A stretch of 64,000 nt of DNA from Plectrocnemia conspersa (Eukaryota; Arthropoda; Insecta; Trichoptera; Polycentropodidae): contig VTFK01000375.1 of the NCBI GenBank assembly GCA_009617715.1, positions 62,001 to 126,000 on the forward strand. The letters run 5' to 3'. Both the position numbers and the translations under genes were made by a program. Numbering within the stretch: position 1 is the stretch's first letter; each line of letters starts with the position of its first letter. Under the pieces are notes generated by a model. The model was not told where the DNA came from and made no database searches. It saw nothing but the letters and a program-made list of their open reading frames with translations. This document shows, piece by piece, positions 10,741 through 22,375 of the stretch.

Positions 10741-10789
10741 TAAATAAAAAATAAATTAGTATTTCAAATGTTCAACTAGGTCAGAAAAA

Positions 10790-11345
10790 CGTTTATCCTA
10801 ACGCGCGCCCAGATTGAATGAAAGGATTTTGTTTTTGCTCTTTGGCAAGGTCTCTCGGCCATCTCAATAAGGTCCTTTCTTCTTTATTGAAAAGCACCAA
10901 GGTTTTCGCAACCCTTTTTCCTAGTTTACTGGCGTTGTAACCGCGCCGGTCACTGTTATTACAACGCGCGTGTCTATCGGACGAATTCTCGCACGTTCTT
11001 TCGGGCACCGCCATTATGCTAATGGGATTCCAGCGGGACGATATCGTGCGCTGAAAGACCAAGTTTGCCGACCCCTGGAAAACGAGAGAAATTTTCCGTC
11101 GTGAATTCTTCGCCGAGGCCTATCGTGCCGGACCATCGTTCTGAGACCTCAACAGAATAACCGCGTATCGCTTGGCTTTAATAAACATATATACCGCTAT
11201 ATTTGGCGTTCATCTCGTAGAGACGCAATCTCGGCAGCAGATGCTATCTGAGACCAGATTGCAGCCGTTGGAATTCAGAGATTATGTGAATAAGGGCGGA
11301 TTCCTGGTGCCTAATTGCGGCAAACGTCTAGATTGAGTCGAGTGG
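10790..11345. promoter_or_regulatory. GC-richer noncoding island, largest in the left third
   Basis: About 550 bp with frequent CpG between AT-rich flanks. It has no domain-bearing frame; the minus frame 10793-11062 is basic but unrecognised. It includes a homeodomain/POU-like core, CCATTATGCTAATGGGATTC, near 11012. A conserved enhancer or unannotated exon are the alternatives. Conservation in related genomes would separate them. Confidence 0.3.
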
Positions 11346-12946
11346 GTTCTAAATTGGATGATATTTCTTTATAATGGGATCGATATTACTTAATAAATTG
11401 GATGGGGCTGGAAAGAGGAGGGAGATTGAAAATCGAAGCCTTAAAATTTAATGTTGGTTATCAATGATATCATACAAATCGTTAAAAAGCAAAAGTATAG
11501 CCAAAACAAAATTTTTAGGAATCACGGTAAACGTTAATTAGGAAATAAATTTATAAAAATATAATCGACTTTTTGTATATCATTTTGATCACCAAGTTTT
11601 AATAAATAAGCTAAGTTTTTTACTAAACATTTTTAATGAAAAAATAATAATTATTAAAATTTTAAATTGTCACGCTTTATTTCTCAACTTACGAAATATC
11701 GCATTTAGAATATGAGTTCAAGGAATTTGTATTTAAATGTTAGTATAAAGTTGTATAAAGTTTATCATCTTACATGTTTCTAAAAGGTACTAGGAAAAAT
11801 ACTATATTTTTAATACGTTTCACATTGTTTCACCTTTTTTTTAAAAGAACTTTGTGTTACTATTTTTTTACTTCAAATCTGACCATCATGAATTGAGAAG
11901 CTTCTTCAAAGCGTTAATATGGATTATATAAACAATAATTTTAAAATTTAGTATTTTAAAAGAATGCAGGGATGATGTGAAGAGGGAAGCAGTTGATAAG
12001 CTCTTCAGTTAATAATCAACAGCTCTTTTTGCTCTTAGTGTCCAAAATAGAGAGCTCAAGTGGAAGTTAATAATGTATTGTCTGAGGTAATTCTCAAACG
12101 ATATTTGCTGATTTAGGCGTTGTGTATGCAATTTTATATACATGGCCAACCTGGGGGGTTTAGTGTTCACCCACTTTTTGCTTGCTAGACCAACGATGAC
12201 AAGCCAAAAATGTTGAAGTTTAAACAGGTTGCAACCTACATATAGCAACTTTGCGACCCATTTTTATCATAAATTACAACCATATGTTATATAATTTTAA
12301 CAGAAAGTATTGAGTGGCTATTGCGATGCTTTTAAGACTTTTTGTTCTTACAGTCAGTGCGTCCATTTAAATAAAAACATTTATAGCTTACAGGTAATTA
12401 ATAATCATCAAATGTATATCTGTAATTATAGTTGGACAATATATCACGAAACATTAAAATATTTTCTACCTAAAAAAAAACTTGAAATATAACAACAATG
12501 CTAATATATTATTTGAAAGGCTTAGACGGAACGTCCATACAAAACGACACGACTATTGTTTCTTCTCGAAAAAATGTCAAATCGAGAATTCTCATTTATA
12601 GAGAAATTTTTTGATTTTTTTAAAAAAAAATATATATAAATGAATTTTGTAGGAATATTTTTAAGAAGTTTACAACCACTGCCTTTTTTAGTAATGGCCG
12701 GTTTATGCCAACTATGCATACTTCTTGGAAGGTATGACAAAAAATTGTTCCTAAACTTTTAGCACTCGTACTCGCCTTAGTTTTGCTTAAGTAATAAAAT
12801 AAGAAACCTATCCGAAGGTGTTCGTGTCAGATGTTTAAAAATATAAATACTTTCTCGGAAGATCGTAAGTATTTGAATAACAAAATTTTTTTGCAATTTT
12901 CTATTACTCTAACCGGCCGGCGGTTTTATCTTTGCTTTGGTGATCT
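11346..12946. other. AT-rich noncoding stretch
   Basis: No gene or recognised repeat. Short frames on both strands (12009-12248, 12310-12492, 12522-12740) lack any family signature. Confidence 0.45.
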
Positions 12947-13129
12947 AAGAACCCGCTCCAATAAGAATAAATTATGCGTGAGAATCGGCAGGATGTAAAA
13001 CGATTTAGGGCTTTTTTTATATTGTTTTTGTAAAGTAGCAACAGCTGTAATTGACAACTGTCTCAAGATTATTATTGCCAGCCGAAGGGGCTTTAAAATT
13101 TTTGCTAAAACAATTAGAAAATAGCAATT

Positions 13130-13500
13130 CTTAGCTAAGCTCGAACTTTCAACGGGCAATTAGAGAAATTATATAATCAAAGAAACCAGACGTTGATGTC
13201 ATTTAATAAATATTTTCATCAGTCAAAAAAAGGAATGAATTCTTTAGTTGTTCTTCAAAAGCAGGAATATGTGAAATGGGGAAAGAAATTATTCGCACAT
13301 TATTTATTGCCTCGACATTTTTTGACTTTATTTAATCATTAGAATCCATTTTTTTGTTAACAAATAAAGGAATTTATTTCAGCTTTACAGAGAGTAGTGT
13401 TAGAAAACCAACATCTTACGGATTAATGGAGAAAGAATTCAAAATATTGTAATTGACGGGCAAGAGAACAAATAATTTACAGTGCCTATTTGAACCCTTG
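13130..13500 (+). repeat. Dispersed element R2 with coding relic, copy 1
   Basis: Aligns over about 370 bp with 39791-40194 in the same orientation. Shared landmarks are TTCAACGGGCAATTA, ATGGGGAAAGAAATTATTCG and TACGGATTAATGG. The translated match is strongest at FQRAIRE and at SSKA....MGKEIIR.LF, although this copy has several stops. In the second copy the segment lies inside a 869-bp element with 43-bp terminal inverted repeats, so this is probably another copy of that element. A decayed left end may lie near 12947-12980. The protein family is not recognised. Confidence 0.65.
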
Positions 13501-13593
13501 TTGTCGAGTTAACTAATGTCAAAACAAAACGAAAGGAATTTTTTCACGGTCTTATTTTTTTTAACAAAAATAAGAACGAGGATGTTTGATTAT

Positions 13594-13690
13594 TGTAGGG
13601 GCGTAAACCCAAACTTGGCATTTTTTTCTCAATTATGAATTGAATGAAATGGATAGCTCTCGAACTGACTGTGTAACGCAAATAGAATAT
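13594..13690 (+). repeat. Dispersed repeat R1, copy 2
   Basis: Matches the reverse complement of 8787-8889, including GGATAGCTCTCGAACTGACT. The frame at 13640-13978 begins inside it and is therefore suspect as a gene. Confidence 0.7.
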
Positions 13691-13879
13691 AATTGCGTCA
13701 ATTTTTGCACGCTATTGTATATCAGAAATCCAAACAGGATATTTTCATTCTTAGGAACTGGAGATATTTGCAAATCCGTTTTTATACTCTCAGATATTAT
13801 ACAATATACATTTAATAATGTATGCGCAGCTCTCTTTTGTGTATTTCATTTCACAAAAGCCTTTCGATATCTACCAGCC

Positions 13880-14340
13880 ATAACAGTAACTGACTTCCAC
13901 GGTCAACCCGAACGTAGTAATTCCGTTGAATGGCTGAGGGCGAATAAAGGGGCGCGAAGAACCCTATCATTTTCTTGAACACAACAAACAGCGCGGAAAG
14001 CGCGAAGGGCCGGCCAAAGTGAAAGCCTCTTATGGACAAGGTAAACATTTGCCCAGCCGATGGGAAAATACGCGATCAATACGGCCGACAATGCGCGCCC
14101 CTTTCGCACAAAAACGGGGGCCGTTCCACTTTTGACCCCGTGGAATGTAAAGAAGCGACAAAAGAACTATTTGCACAACACGTATGTACATGCCTTTCTA
14201 TATATAGGTATGGGATGCCGAACCGTGACCGGTCATTAGGCCGGACCTGTTGTGTTTGCTGAAATTCAGCTGAGTGCTGCCCGGCTCGCAATTGTTTGGT
14301 TTCCATTGAAAACTACGCGTGTGCCTGTGGGTTAGTTTTG
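13880..14340. promoter_or_regulatory. GC-richer noncoding island
   Basis: CpG-rich island with overlapping frames on both strands, none with a domain. A 6-bp inverted repeat TTCCAC/GTGGAA lies around 14123-14145, and a TATA-like TATATATAGG lies near 14200. The island could hold a promoter. It shows no start codon context or conserved frame that I can defend. Confidence 0.25.
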
Positions 14341-15054
14341 TAATTAAATGTTGCGAAAGAGCACTTTGAATAAAGTGTACGTGGCTTACTTAGTAGAGTG
14401 CTCAATTGAAAAAATAATTTAAAAATAAATCTCAAGATATTGCTACCTTTTGCTAACAAAGTGTACTTCAAACGTCCTCATGTTTATTAAAAATTGTGCG
14501 GTATCTGCTCTTAGAACACGCGTTTGTTAAAAATAACCATTTTTTTAGAATGCTAAATTATGCGGCACCCAAGTATCGAGCTTTTTGAACATCTAAAGTA
14601 GTGGTGTCAAACACGCGGCCGGCAGGGCCTTAGAATGCGGTCCTCTTCTCAAAGCTAAGAGGTAATAAAAATAAAATAAATAATTAATTAGAACATATAT
14701 AAATAGTATATTTTTAAACCATGCAGCAAATAAAAGTATATTGTAATTTTGTATACCATTTTCTGTCATTTGTACATATATTCGCCAATTCATATATTTT
14801 TACTAGCGAAAGGGAAAACAATGATTCCGGCTTAATGACAAAAATGAATTTTATATATTTTTTAACATCGTAATTTAATTTCTTGAATGAATCAAAATAG
14901 GTTAGACTTAACCCATTCTATGCTACAAATAAATATTAAAATTAGCCACCGTTGCGAAATACTTTGCATTAAAAATATCAACTCATAATATTTATCTGAT
15001 AATTAGTAGCATTTTCTAAGCTGCTCAGTTCTACCATATAGTGAATTTTCAGTT
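14341..15054. other. AT-rich noncoding stretch
   Basis: No gene or recognised element. Confidence 0.4.
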
Positions 15055-15590
15055 TAGGTCAAAAGCAATAAAATCGTGCCATCAAGCGTTTATATGAAGA
15101 CTTAATAACAATATTAGTAAGAACCAAACAGAGCACATCAAATCTAAATTTTGCCCAATATGAGAGCGCAAAATATAATTATCCATTTTTAGAAGTCAAA
15201 ATCCGCGTCAAAAGAAATAAAATCGTGCCGTCGCGGTGAAACGCTCTATTATCAAGCATTTATATTAAGTTTTTTTATAACAAAATTAGAAATGAGAATC
15301 GAATCAAGTACATCTAAACCCAATAGAAGAGCGCAAAATACAATTATCCCTTCTCAGAGATAAAAAATCCACGTCAAAAGCAATAAAATTGTGCCGTCAA
15401 GATAAAAACGCTCGTTTATCAATCGTTTATATTGTTTTTTTTATAACAATATTACGAGTGAGAATCGAATAAGGTACATCTAAACAGAATTTTGCCCAAT
15501 AGGAAACCGCAAAAAAACTATTATCCCTTCTTAGAAGCCAAAAATTCACGTTAAAAGCAATAAAAGCGTGCCGTCGCCGTCGCAGTGCGA
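15055..15590. repeat. Tandem repeat array B, units of 165 and 177 bp, about three units
   Basis: The landmark GTCAAAAGCAATAAAATCGT, or a variant, recurs near 15058, 15193, 15367 and 15546. The landmark ATTATCC....AGAAG recurs at 15178, 15343 and 15520. This is the same unit as the array at 5731-6080, over 9 kb away. Unit length varies by small indels. There is no open frame. Confidence 0.85.
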
Positions 15591-16448
15591 AGAACTGGTT
15601 GATATTTTCTCTTTTTTATAAAACATTTATTTCAATAATATAAATAATTTTACTAACATCCATGTATATACATATATATAATATTTATGTTATAATACTT
15701 GTTAATTATTTGTTATTTCCTACAATTTAATAATAAAAATATCAATAAAATGTTAATAGTTATAATTTAAGGGAAAAAAGTAAAAATCAATAAAGTAAGT
15801 GCTAATTTGATTACATTAAACTAAAGAAAATAATTAAAATAATTATCAAAAATACGTCAGAAAATAAAAACCAATAAAGGTTATTCTAAATATAAGTGGA
15901 GATTTAACTACTGAAAAAAATAGCCAATGAATTTAATAAACATTTCATATTAATTGAAACGTTTCGACCAAATTTAATTAGAAGAAGTCATAAGAAATAT
16001 GTCTCCAATTTAAATTTTGCTGTAAAATTAATTTTCAAGTATATTCAGAAAACTTTATTTTCGAGGGTTTTTTTAAATATATCGCGAGAATTTTGAGGGG
16101 TGAATTGTTTTTTTTCTTATTTGTATCGTGTATGAGTTTGACACCACTGATCCAGAATATTTGTAAATGTATCGAAACAGTAGTGACAGTTTTTTTAGTG
16201 CCCAGAAAATGGCGCTCACTATCAAGCATCATTCACATTTTATCCATGTCACATTATATTTTTCTTTTGTAAATCTCAAAAACAATTTAATTCAAAGCAA
16301 CGGTTTCATGTTCAAGGCGTGTTTTTCTCCTTTGTTTAAAAACATGTTAAGAAAAGCATAATTTGACGATAATGTTTATTTTCCTAAATGGTGAAAAATC
16401 ATAACTAACGCTAAAGCTCACTGAGAATGCAAAATTACATATAAGAAG
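15591..16448. other. AT-rich noncoding stretch
   Basis: No gene or recognised element. Short AT-driven frames occur on both strands near 16035-16361. Confidence 0.4.
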
Positions 16449-16676
16449 GACGGAATAGCGTAGTCCGCAACGTTTCAGACTAGTAACTCTAATGTGGTGG
16501 GTTCGAGCCTCAGCATTTGAATTTTTATTAATTAAAAATGTGTTATTATTAAAAACACCGGCCCCAGCTGCAGTAACATCTATTGGTATATAAATTATAT
16601 TATACATAAAAATTTATAATTATTAATATAGTCACTGATTCCCAGACTTTCAGTCAGGTGGTTTACTTAAAGGCAT
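16449..16676 (+). mobile_element. tRNA-derived SINE-like element
   Basis: The head is tRNA-like. It has T-A at positions 8-9, a D-arm GCGT/ACGT with loop AGTCCGCA (16458-16473), and a T-arm GTGGG/CTCAG with loop TTCGAGC (16497-16513, one mismatch). The internal pol III promoter boxes are thus TAGCGTAGTCCG (A box) and GGTTCGAGCC (B box), 44 bp apart. The acceptor stem does not pair and the anticodon stem is imperfect, so it is not a tRNA gene. The body continues with CCCCAGCTGCAGTAACAT (about 16561) and ends with GATTCCCAGACTTTCAGTCA (about 16646). Both body modules recur separately near 23.49 and 22.78 kb, supporting a dispersed family. Confidence 0.7.
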
Positions 16677-16689
16677 TCATTATATCTGA

Positions 16690-16765
16690 TTGACTTACTC
16701 AGTTGGTACAGATTTACTCTGGTGTAACGTATTGGGCTTACGCTTGTCAGGTTAAAACGGAGGAT
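16690..16765 (+). pseudogene. Second tRNA-like segment (decayed SINE head or tRNA relic)
   Basis: TTACTCAGTTGGTA (16695-16708) is very close to the D-arm/A-box of a tRNA, and a weak B-box-like CAGGTTAAAAC follows at 16748-16758. Spacing is about 53 bp. The B box has lost its conserved TTCGA core, so transcription is unlikely. Its position just after another tRNA-like SINE suggests nested or composite SINEs. Confidence 0.4.
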
Positions 16766-17759
16766 TTAATAAAATATTGAAATAAAAAATTAATAAAAAT
16801 TAATTCTTTTATTTATAAAAAAAATATTTTTTTGCATAAGGTTGATAATAATTTAAGCGAAAAAAAACTGGACTATAAAATTATTGAAAATAAGAATTTA
16901 CTGTAATATAGTGAAAAAAATTAAAATTATGTAATTACATATTTTACGTTTTTAAATACGCTTTAAAACAAACGTAAGTGATAGTTTGGTTGAAATATAT
17001 AAATAGTTTCACATTTATACAGTTGGAAGAAATTAATGTGTACAGTAAGATTTCAGAACATTCTCAAAAATATTGTCCAAAATTATAGTGAAAGTGTTTA
17101 AGATTTGTTTATAGAATTTTCGCGATGTAAATAACTTTTATCGACGCAATTCATTTCATTCATCAATATGCCATGAGAAATTATTCGTCAAAAAGTCATA
17201 AAACTAATGGAGAGTAAAAGCAATGGAATTTTATCTAAACAGAAAATATTTTTTTAGGACAGTGCACTAACGTAAGCTAAGCTCGTACTAGTGAAATCGA
17301 CACAGATGACTAAGATGAACTTAGACATTTAGGTGGACATTGTTGAAGTACAGATAAGAACAGTCTTTCCACTTCAGTCGTCATATTTGGTTCAGCCAGG
17401 TTGTCACCTTGATTCACCAGGATTCGATTAGAAAATTAATGAGGCAAAGCCTCGGGAGAAACGATCCATCGCGTCTCTACTTAAAAGTAAATTTATTGCA
17501 CTAATTTTTACAGCCGGAATATCAATCAATACCGTGAAATTATTTTTTATAATTATTCTAACATAATCTAAACTAACCTCAAGTAACGTAAATGCATATT
17601 ACACAGAAAAAAATATTTAAAAAAATAAAAATGTAAAAGAGATTCCAGATATAAATTTATTTATATAAGAATTTTATTGTATAAGAACTCAACGGTTTTG
17701 ATACGTAATTTTTATTTTATATGTTTTCGAAAATTTTTTTAATTCCTGAAATTTTTCAA
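16766..17759. other. AT-rich noncoding stretch
   Basis: No gene or recognised element. Confidence 0.4.
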
Positions 17760-18120
17760 CGCTTCCTACACCGCATCAAAGGGTAGTTCTTTGCGGTTGA
17801 AATATGAAGAACGAGCGTAAAAACGGTAATGCATTAAGTACTTACGGCCTTGGAGGTGCGGCGTCTGGGGTCGTAATGCAATCCGATTACTTTTATGGCT
17901 TTCGTTGAGTAACTTGAGAAAGAGAGATGGAACGCTTCCTTCGTTCGTTCGTTCGTTCGTTCGTCAGTTTGCGTAAAGAGCGAGCTTTTGATGAATCTGA
18001 AATCACGAAGAAAATTTAATTAAGCCCAGGCATAAAGAACGAGCAGTTCATCGTTTCGTAATGGTCGGCTATTTGTTACTATCAAGAGCCGCTCTCGTTG
18101 ATGTGCCGTTTTGGCGAAAA
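17760..18120. promoter_or_regulatory. GC-richer noncoding island with a TTCG microsatellite
   Basis: CpG-containing island with no coding frame. Six TTCG repeats lie at 17940-17963. TAATGCAATCCGATTA near 17875 is a homeodomain-like core. A regulatory role is inference. Confidence 0.25.
17940..17963. repeat. (TTCG)6 microsatellite
   Basis: Perfect tetranucleotide run, six copies. Confidence 0.9.
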
Positions 18121-18567
18121 TTTCAATGAAAAATTGCCCCGTGTATTATATTTTATGAAACGAGCTGAGGATAATCTTTGTATATTCATAATGTTCCTCG
18201 ACGAAAAAAACACGATTTAGATAATTTGTAGCATAGTTATATTTTTCGAAGTTATATTTTTTATCATTTTAGTTACGTTTTTTTTTTGTTTTGCTTTGTT
18301 AACGCGTTTCTATTATATGTATGTCTATATGTGAACATGTAGTAACGAAAAAACAGATACTTTTACAATATCAAATACATACTTTAAGTTAGTCTGTTAT
18401 TAAAATTTTACTACTTACATGTGTAGTTTGTGTTTGACAGTCAAGTAATGCAGAATCATTTCGTCAAACTAGGCAATTTATTTACTTGTAGAATAACATA
18501 ACAAAAAAATGCGTTAGAAAATAAAGAAAATTGCAATGAAGTAGTAGAAATGATGGAAAAGCCTAAA

Positions 18568-18610
18568 AAGATTGCTATGTCCAAACTTCGAGTTTGGACA
18601 TAGCAATCTT
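18568..18610. repeat. Perfect 20-bp inverted repeat with 3-nt loop
   Basis: AAGATTGCTATGTCCAAACT (18568-18587) is followed by the loop TCG and its exact reverse complement (18591-18610). There is no mismatch across 20 bp. The stem is too short and the loop too tight for a typical animal miRNA precursor. Alternatives are a recent foldback insertion, a cruciform-prone site or an assembly snap-back artefact. Confidence 0.95.
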
Positions 18611-19399
18611 GTGGTTAAATGTCGAATATGACAAAAGAGATGAGCGGCCTAGCATATCAACTATCGATAAAAATGTAAAAAAAAATTACATTTTTCTTAA
18701 AATAGTTAAGACATTATTTCAGAGATTAATATAAAATTTAGCACTGAGAATTTATATAAAGCAATTTTAATTGAAATGGTAGACATTCAATAAGGACGCC
18801 AATACTTGAATAATGTTTCTCAAAAGTGTCCTATCTTTTCTATTGAAGCACCATAAAAAACCAAGACGGAAAAAGCACGGCAAGTTCTTTCTAATATCAT
18901 GGTTTTCCGTAATTTTGCCGTCTTTAAAAATAGTATATTTATTTTTTACATTCATTAGCAAATTACATCGTTCAACCAAATTACAGTGCAGAAAAATCTT
19001 GAGAAAAAATAAGACATTTTTCACTTGATTTTTTATTACTAAGTTGTATAAAAAATATTATTATTGCGTAATGTACTGCATTGCGCAACGATCAAAAACA
19101 CCACTAGTCTCGCATCGAATAAAAATTGTTTAAATTATCCTTTTTTTAATTATCTGACGGTCGCCAAACCCAGAAACAAACTTTCACATCTGTCTGTGAA
19201 AAGCATTGTTATTTAGTGTTGATATGTTCTCATCTGAATAGTCACAGTTACTAAAATCATATACAATATTTACAAAAAATACATATATATGTATTTATTA
19301 TGTGTTTACACGAAAATAAAGCGAACTTTCTAAAAAATCCCATTACCAATAGTTTACCATTAATGATACACTATCTAAAAATTTATTCACGCATCATTG

Positions 19400-19600
19400 C
19401 GTTTGAAATAGACTTTGGATTAAGGAAGACCCGCCGTTAAACCGTTTTTCATTTACGTTACGGAAAAACGAACTCGAACCTATACTATTCGAGACAGGAA
19501 ACACGCTAACAGGATATTCTGCCATGGCTTTCCTTGATGTCGAATTCGAGTGTCGACTGGTTTTCTTACCTTAACGGGATTTATGGGAATTCGAAGACCG
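19400..19600. promoter_or_regulatory. GC-richer noncoding patch
   Basis: Moderate CpG content, no frame. Contains ATTCGAGACAGG and GTCGAATTCGAGTGTCGAC. No function can be assigned. Confidence 0.2.
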
Positions 19601-19904
19601 AAGCAAATCCTATTTTATATCATGTATTTTTTTCTTTTGCAATTTCCCAAAGCATACATTTTATGTGTATGCGCGATTTTTGATATAATACATATTTTGA
19701 ACTATTGTTGCAAATGATTCACTAAAAACCAACAATCGTTTTCTCGCTTTCACAGATCAGTAATAACATATTTGTATAGACAGTGGATTGAGAGGAGAAT
19801 TGTAATAGTTTCACTGGATTTCTTAGAAGCAGTTAAAGGTGTTTTTACAGAATACAATTTTTTTTTGAAATTATTATTAGATATTCAATATCACTCGATT
19901 ACCA

Positions 19905-20200
19905 TGTATCAGGTCGATCGGGCCGTTATTTAATTACGCTGGTTGAAAATGTTCCGCCACAAATTCGCGGTCCATTTGCTCGGACCCCTTCAACCAGCCG
20001 AGGGGTCCGTGGAATTTTCACCAGTGTTCCACATTATACGAACAGGCGAGCAGGACACACCTGCCAGGACATTATTGGATTATTTTGACCCATTGGCCCC
20101 CTAACGAACCGTGAACCGGCGCAATCACGGACAAAAAACCCTCGCTTTGCCATAACACCCCGGTCGGCCTTTGTACGTTAAATAATTCGATAATCCTTTT
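19905..20200. promoter_or_regulatory. GC-rich island with competing hairpins
   Basis: A strongly GC-contrasting island with no coding frame. Three inverted-repeat pairs overlap. GCTGGTTGAA (19938-19947) pairs with TTCAACCAGC (19989-19998). CGGACCCCT (19981-19989) pairs with AGGGGTCCG (20001-20009). GGTCC (19969-19973) pairs with GGACC (19982-19986). The second and third pairs both use the 19981-19989 strand, so the folds exclude one another. Further downstream are the E-box CACCTG (about 20061) and the homeodomain-like TTGGATTATTTTGACC. It is either a conserved enhancer or part of a structured RNA. Confidence 0.4.
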
Positions 20201-22019
20201 ATGAACCTCTAAAATTTGAATAAAAAGTTTTCATCAGATAATGTCAATAGAAGTTAAAACCCAAAGTGAGCCACAGATTACCCACATCATTTTTTTAAGA
20301 GTCAATAAATCAATTGAAATAAAAATAATATTTTTCTGTTAAAAACAGTAAATGTTGACACAAAATTATTCCCAATTACAAACGCATAAAAAAGTAACAC
20401 GTGTGATTTATAAAATTAAATCAGTAATAAATAATGAAGCAATTAACGTAGTAAATCCAATGGAGTTATGTAAAAAAAATAAAGAATACAAAATCCCCTG
20501 AGATTTTAATAAAAAAACATTATTTTTAATAGCTTTCACTACTTATATAAAATATTTAATACGTACTTAGCATTTGGGTATTTTCTCAGAAATTTAAAAT
20601 AAACTGGATAAAAGCAAAAAAAAATATCAAATTAAAAAAATCGGGAAAGAAGATAGCTTCTGATTAATTATCGTCTCATTAGCTAATTATCTTCGCTTAG
20701 TAAAAAAATCTTATCGCATCTAAAATAATCTCTCAGTAGTAAAATTGATAATAAACAATTTGTTTTTTCGAAATGCAATAAAAAACTCATTTTTGCAATA
20801 ATATTTAGGACTATCAATGCTAGATATAAAAATAGCATTCGAATCTACTTGGCACGACTATAAATTATTTAACTATTTATCCACCGATAATTTTAAATGA
20901 TAACATTAAATTAAATGACATTGCGCTCTAATTAATTCGCATAAAATGAATCTTTAGTCAGAAACAAAATTTCCGATTTCTTTCGATGTTGTCAGTGGTA
21001 CTTTGACACGTTGAACACAAAATCACGTAAAACGACGTAAACACGTCAAAACCCCATCGGCAACTGATGTAATGTCGGAAAAATGCAAGAAAGGAATCTT
21101 GCTCATGGAAAAATTCATCCCGAGAAAAATTAGCCGTTAGAAAAAAAAATAAACCTGCTTTTGTAATTTTTCTGGGGACACCTTTCAATGACTGCTACTG
21201 TTTATTCTAATATTAATAATTCACATGTTTATAAAAAAATATTCAAAAAAAATCAAATGCTGTTAAATAAATATTCTTAATTCTTTTATTAGAGAGTTTT
21301 AATTATTAAATTTATAGTGTTTTATATTTCATAAAAACTTCAATTCTACATCTTAGATTTTGCAAACGCGTATCTGTGTTTTAACTCTAAATAGATGTGT
21401 TTTAACCATTTTTTTACATTAAGTTTTGGGTTCCACATCGCAATTGGTGGCCATGGAGTTTAATAAACATTAATTTTGCAGTATATTTAATAAGTAAGCG
21501 ATAGTTTCTGTTATAATTAAATTCATACAACTAAATCCTCTTTCACACTGCAGAAATACATCGCAGTTTTTAAACACTTTACTACTTGATTTAAATTTGG
21601 TGGAATACACCGAAATATCTAAGTAAAAGTGTTCAAAAATAAAAAAATAAAAATCGTCTACATAGTGATTCTAATGCATATTGCCAAAATATGAGGGTAT
21701 ATCTGATGGCTAATATTATGAATTCTGATATGGTATCCGTAGATTCCTCTTTTGTTGTCAAAAAAGCAAACGCTTTCTCATATTGTTCAAAATGCTGGTA
21801 AAATATTTACCTAAATAAATGGGGATATTTAATTTATTAACAATTAAAATTTAATTTTTTTCAATGGCGATCTCAACTATTACGAATTCCTTCCTATTTT
21901 TAAAGCGAGATCCATCAAAAATCTTAAAAACCACAATACTTTGCTTTGTCAACTTTGTACCAAGTTTACTACGTTGCTAAACGTTGCTTTCTAAAGGCGT
22001 ATACCTGTTTCGCCGTTTT
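20201..22019. other. AT-rich noncoding stretch
   Basis: No gene or recognised mobile element. A minor GC-richer patch at 20960-21190 has a short minus-strand frame without a signature. Confidence 0.4.
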
Positions 22020-22375
22020 AAGAAGCGATGGATGATTGCTGCATAATTGCGATCTCAGCAAGCTTTGCAGCTCTGGATACTTATGCCTGGACTTGAGGAC
22101 TCGCCCGCCGCGCCGCCCGTGGGCAACATACAACCATGGACTCACACATCCCGCCGCCAGCTTCTCACTGTCACTGCCACGCCAATTAGAGCTCTAAGGA
22201 TCGTCCACTGATATAATCCCTCCGCCAGCTTCTCCACCACCGCTCAGAGTAAACATCTCGCCATTTATCCTCTGTCGAAACATATGTAAATATAATGTAA
22301 TAAAACTCTACCTAGATTCCACCCTGAGTCTCACTGGCTACGAAGTCACACACCTAGAGTTTCTTAAACCTTAAA
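22020..22375 (+). mobile_element. Possible solo LTR fragment
   Basis: The segment has a GC-richer body (CCGCCGCGCCGCCCGTGGG near 22108, CCGCCAGCTTCTC twice at about 22151 and 22213). AATAAAAC follows at 22300, then about 70 bp ending CACACACCTAGAGTTTC. This U3/R/U5-like layout, with a poly(A) signal near the end, resembles an insect LTR. I could not find the TG/CA ends or a target duplication, and no internal retroelement genes are nearby. It may instead be a 3' exon with UTR. Confidence 0.3.

Noticed and set aside
13640..13978. 112-codon plus-strand reading frame
   Set aside because: It starts inside dispersed repeat R1 and runs into a GC island, with opposite-strand frames over its end and no recognisable domain.
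14141..14155. TGGAATGTAAAGAAG, a 15-base match to the 5' part of miR-1, on the same strand as the miR-133-like arm 6 kb downstream
   Set aside because: The mature 3' half does not match, no complementary arm exists within precursor distance, and miR-1 is normally invariant over its whole length. The apparent mir-1/mir-133 pairing is most likely coincidence.
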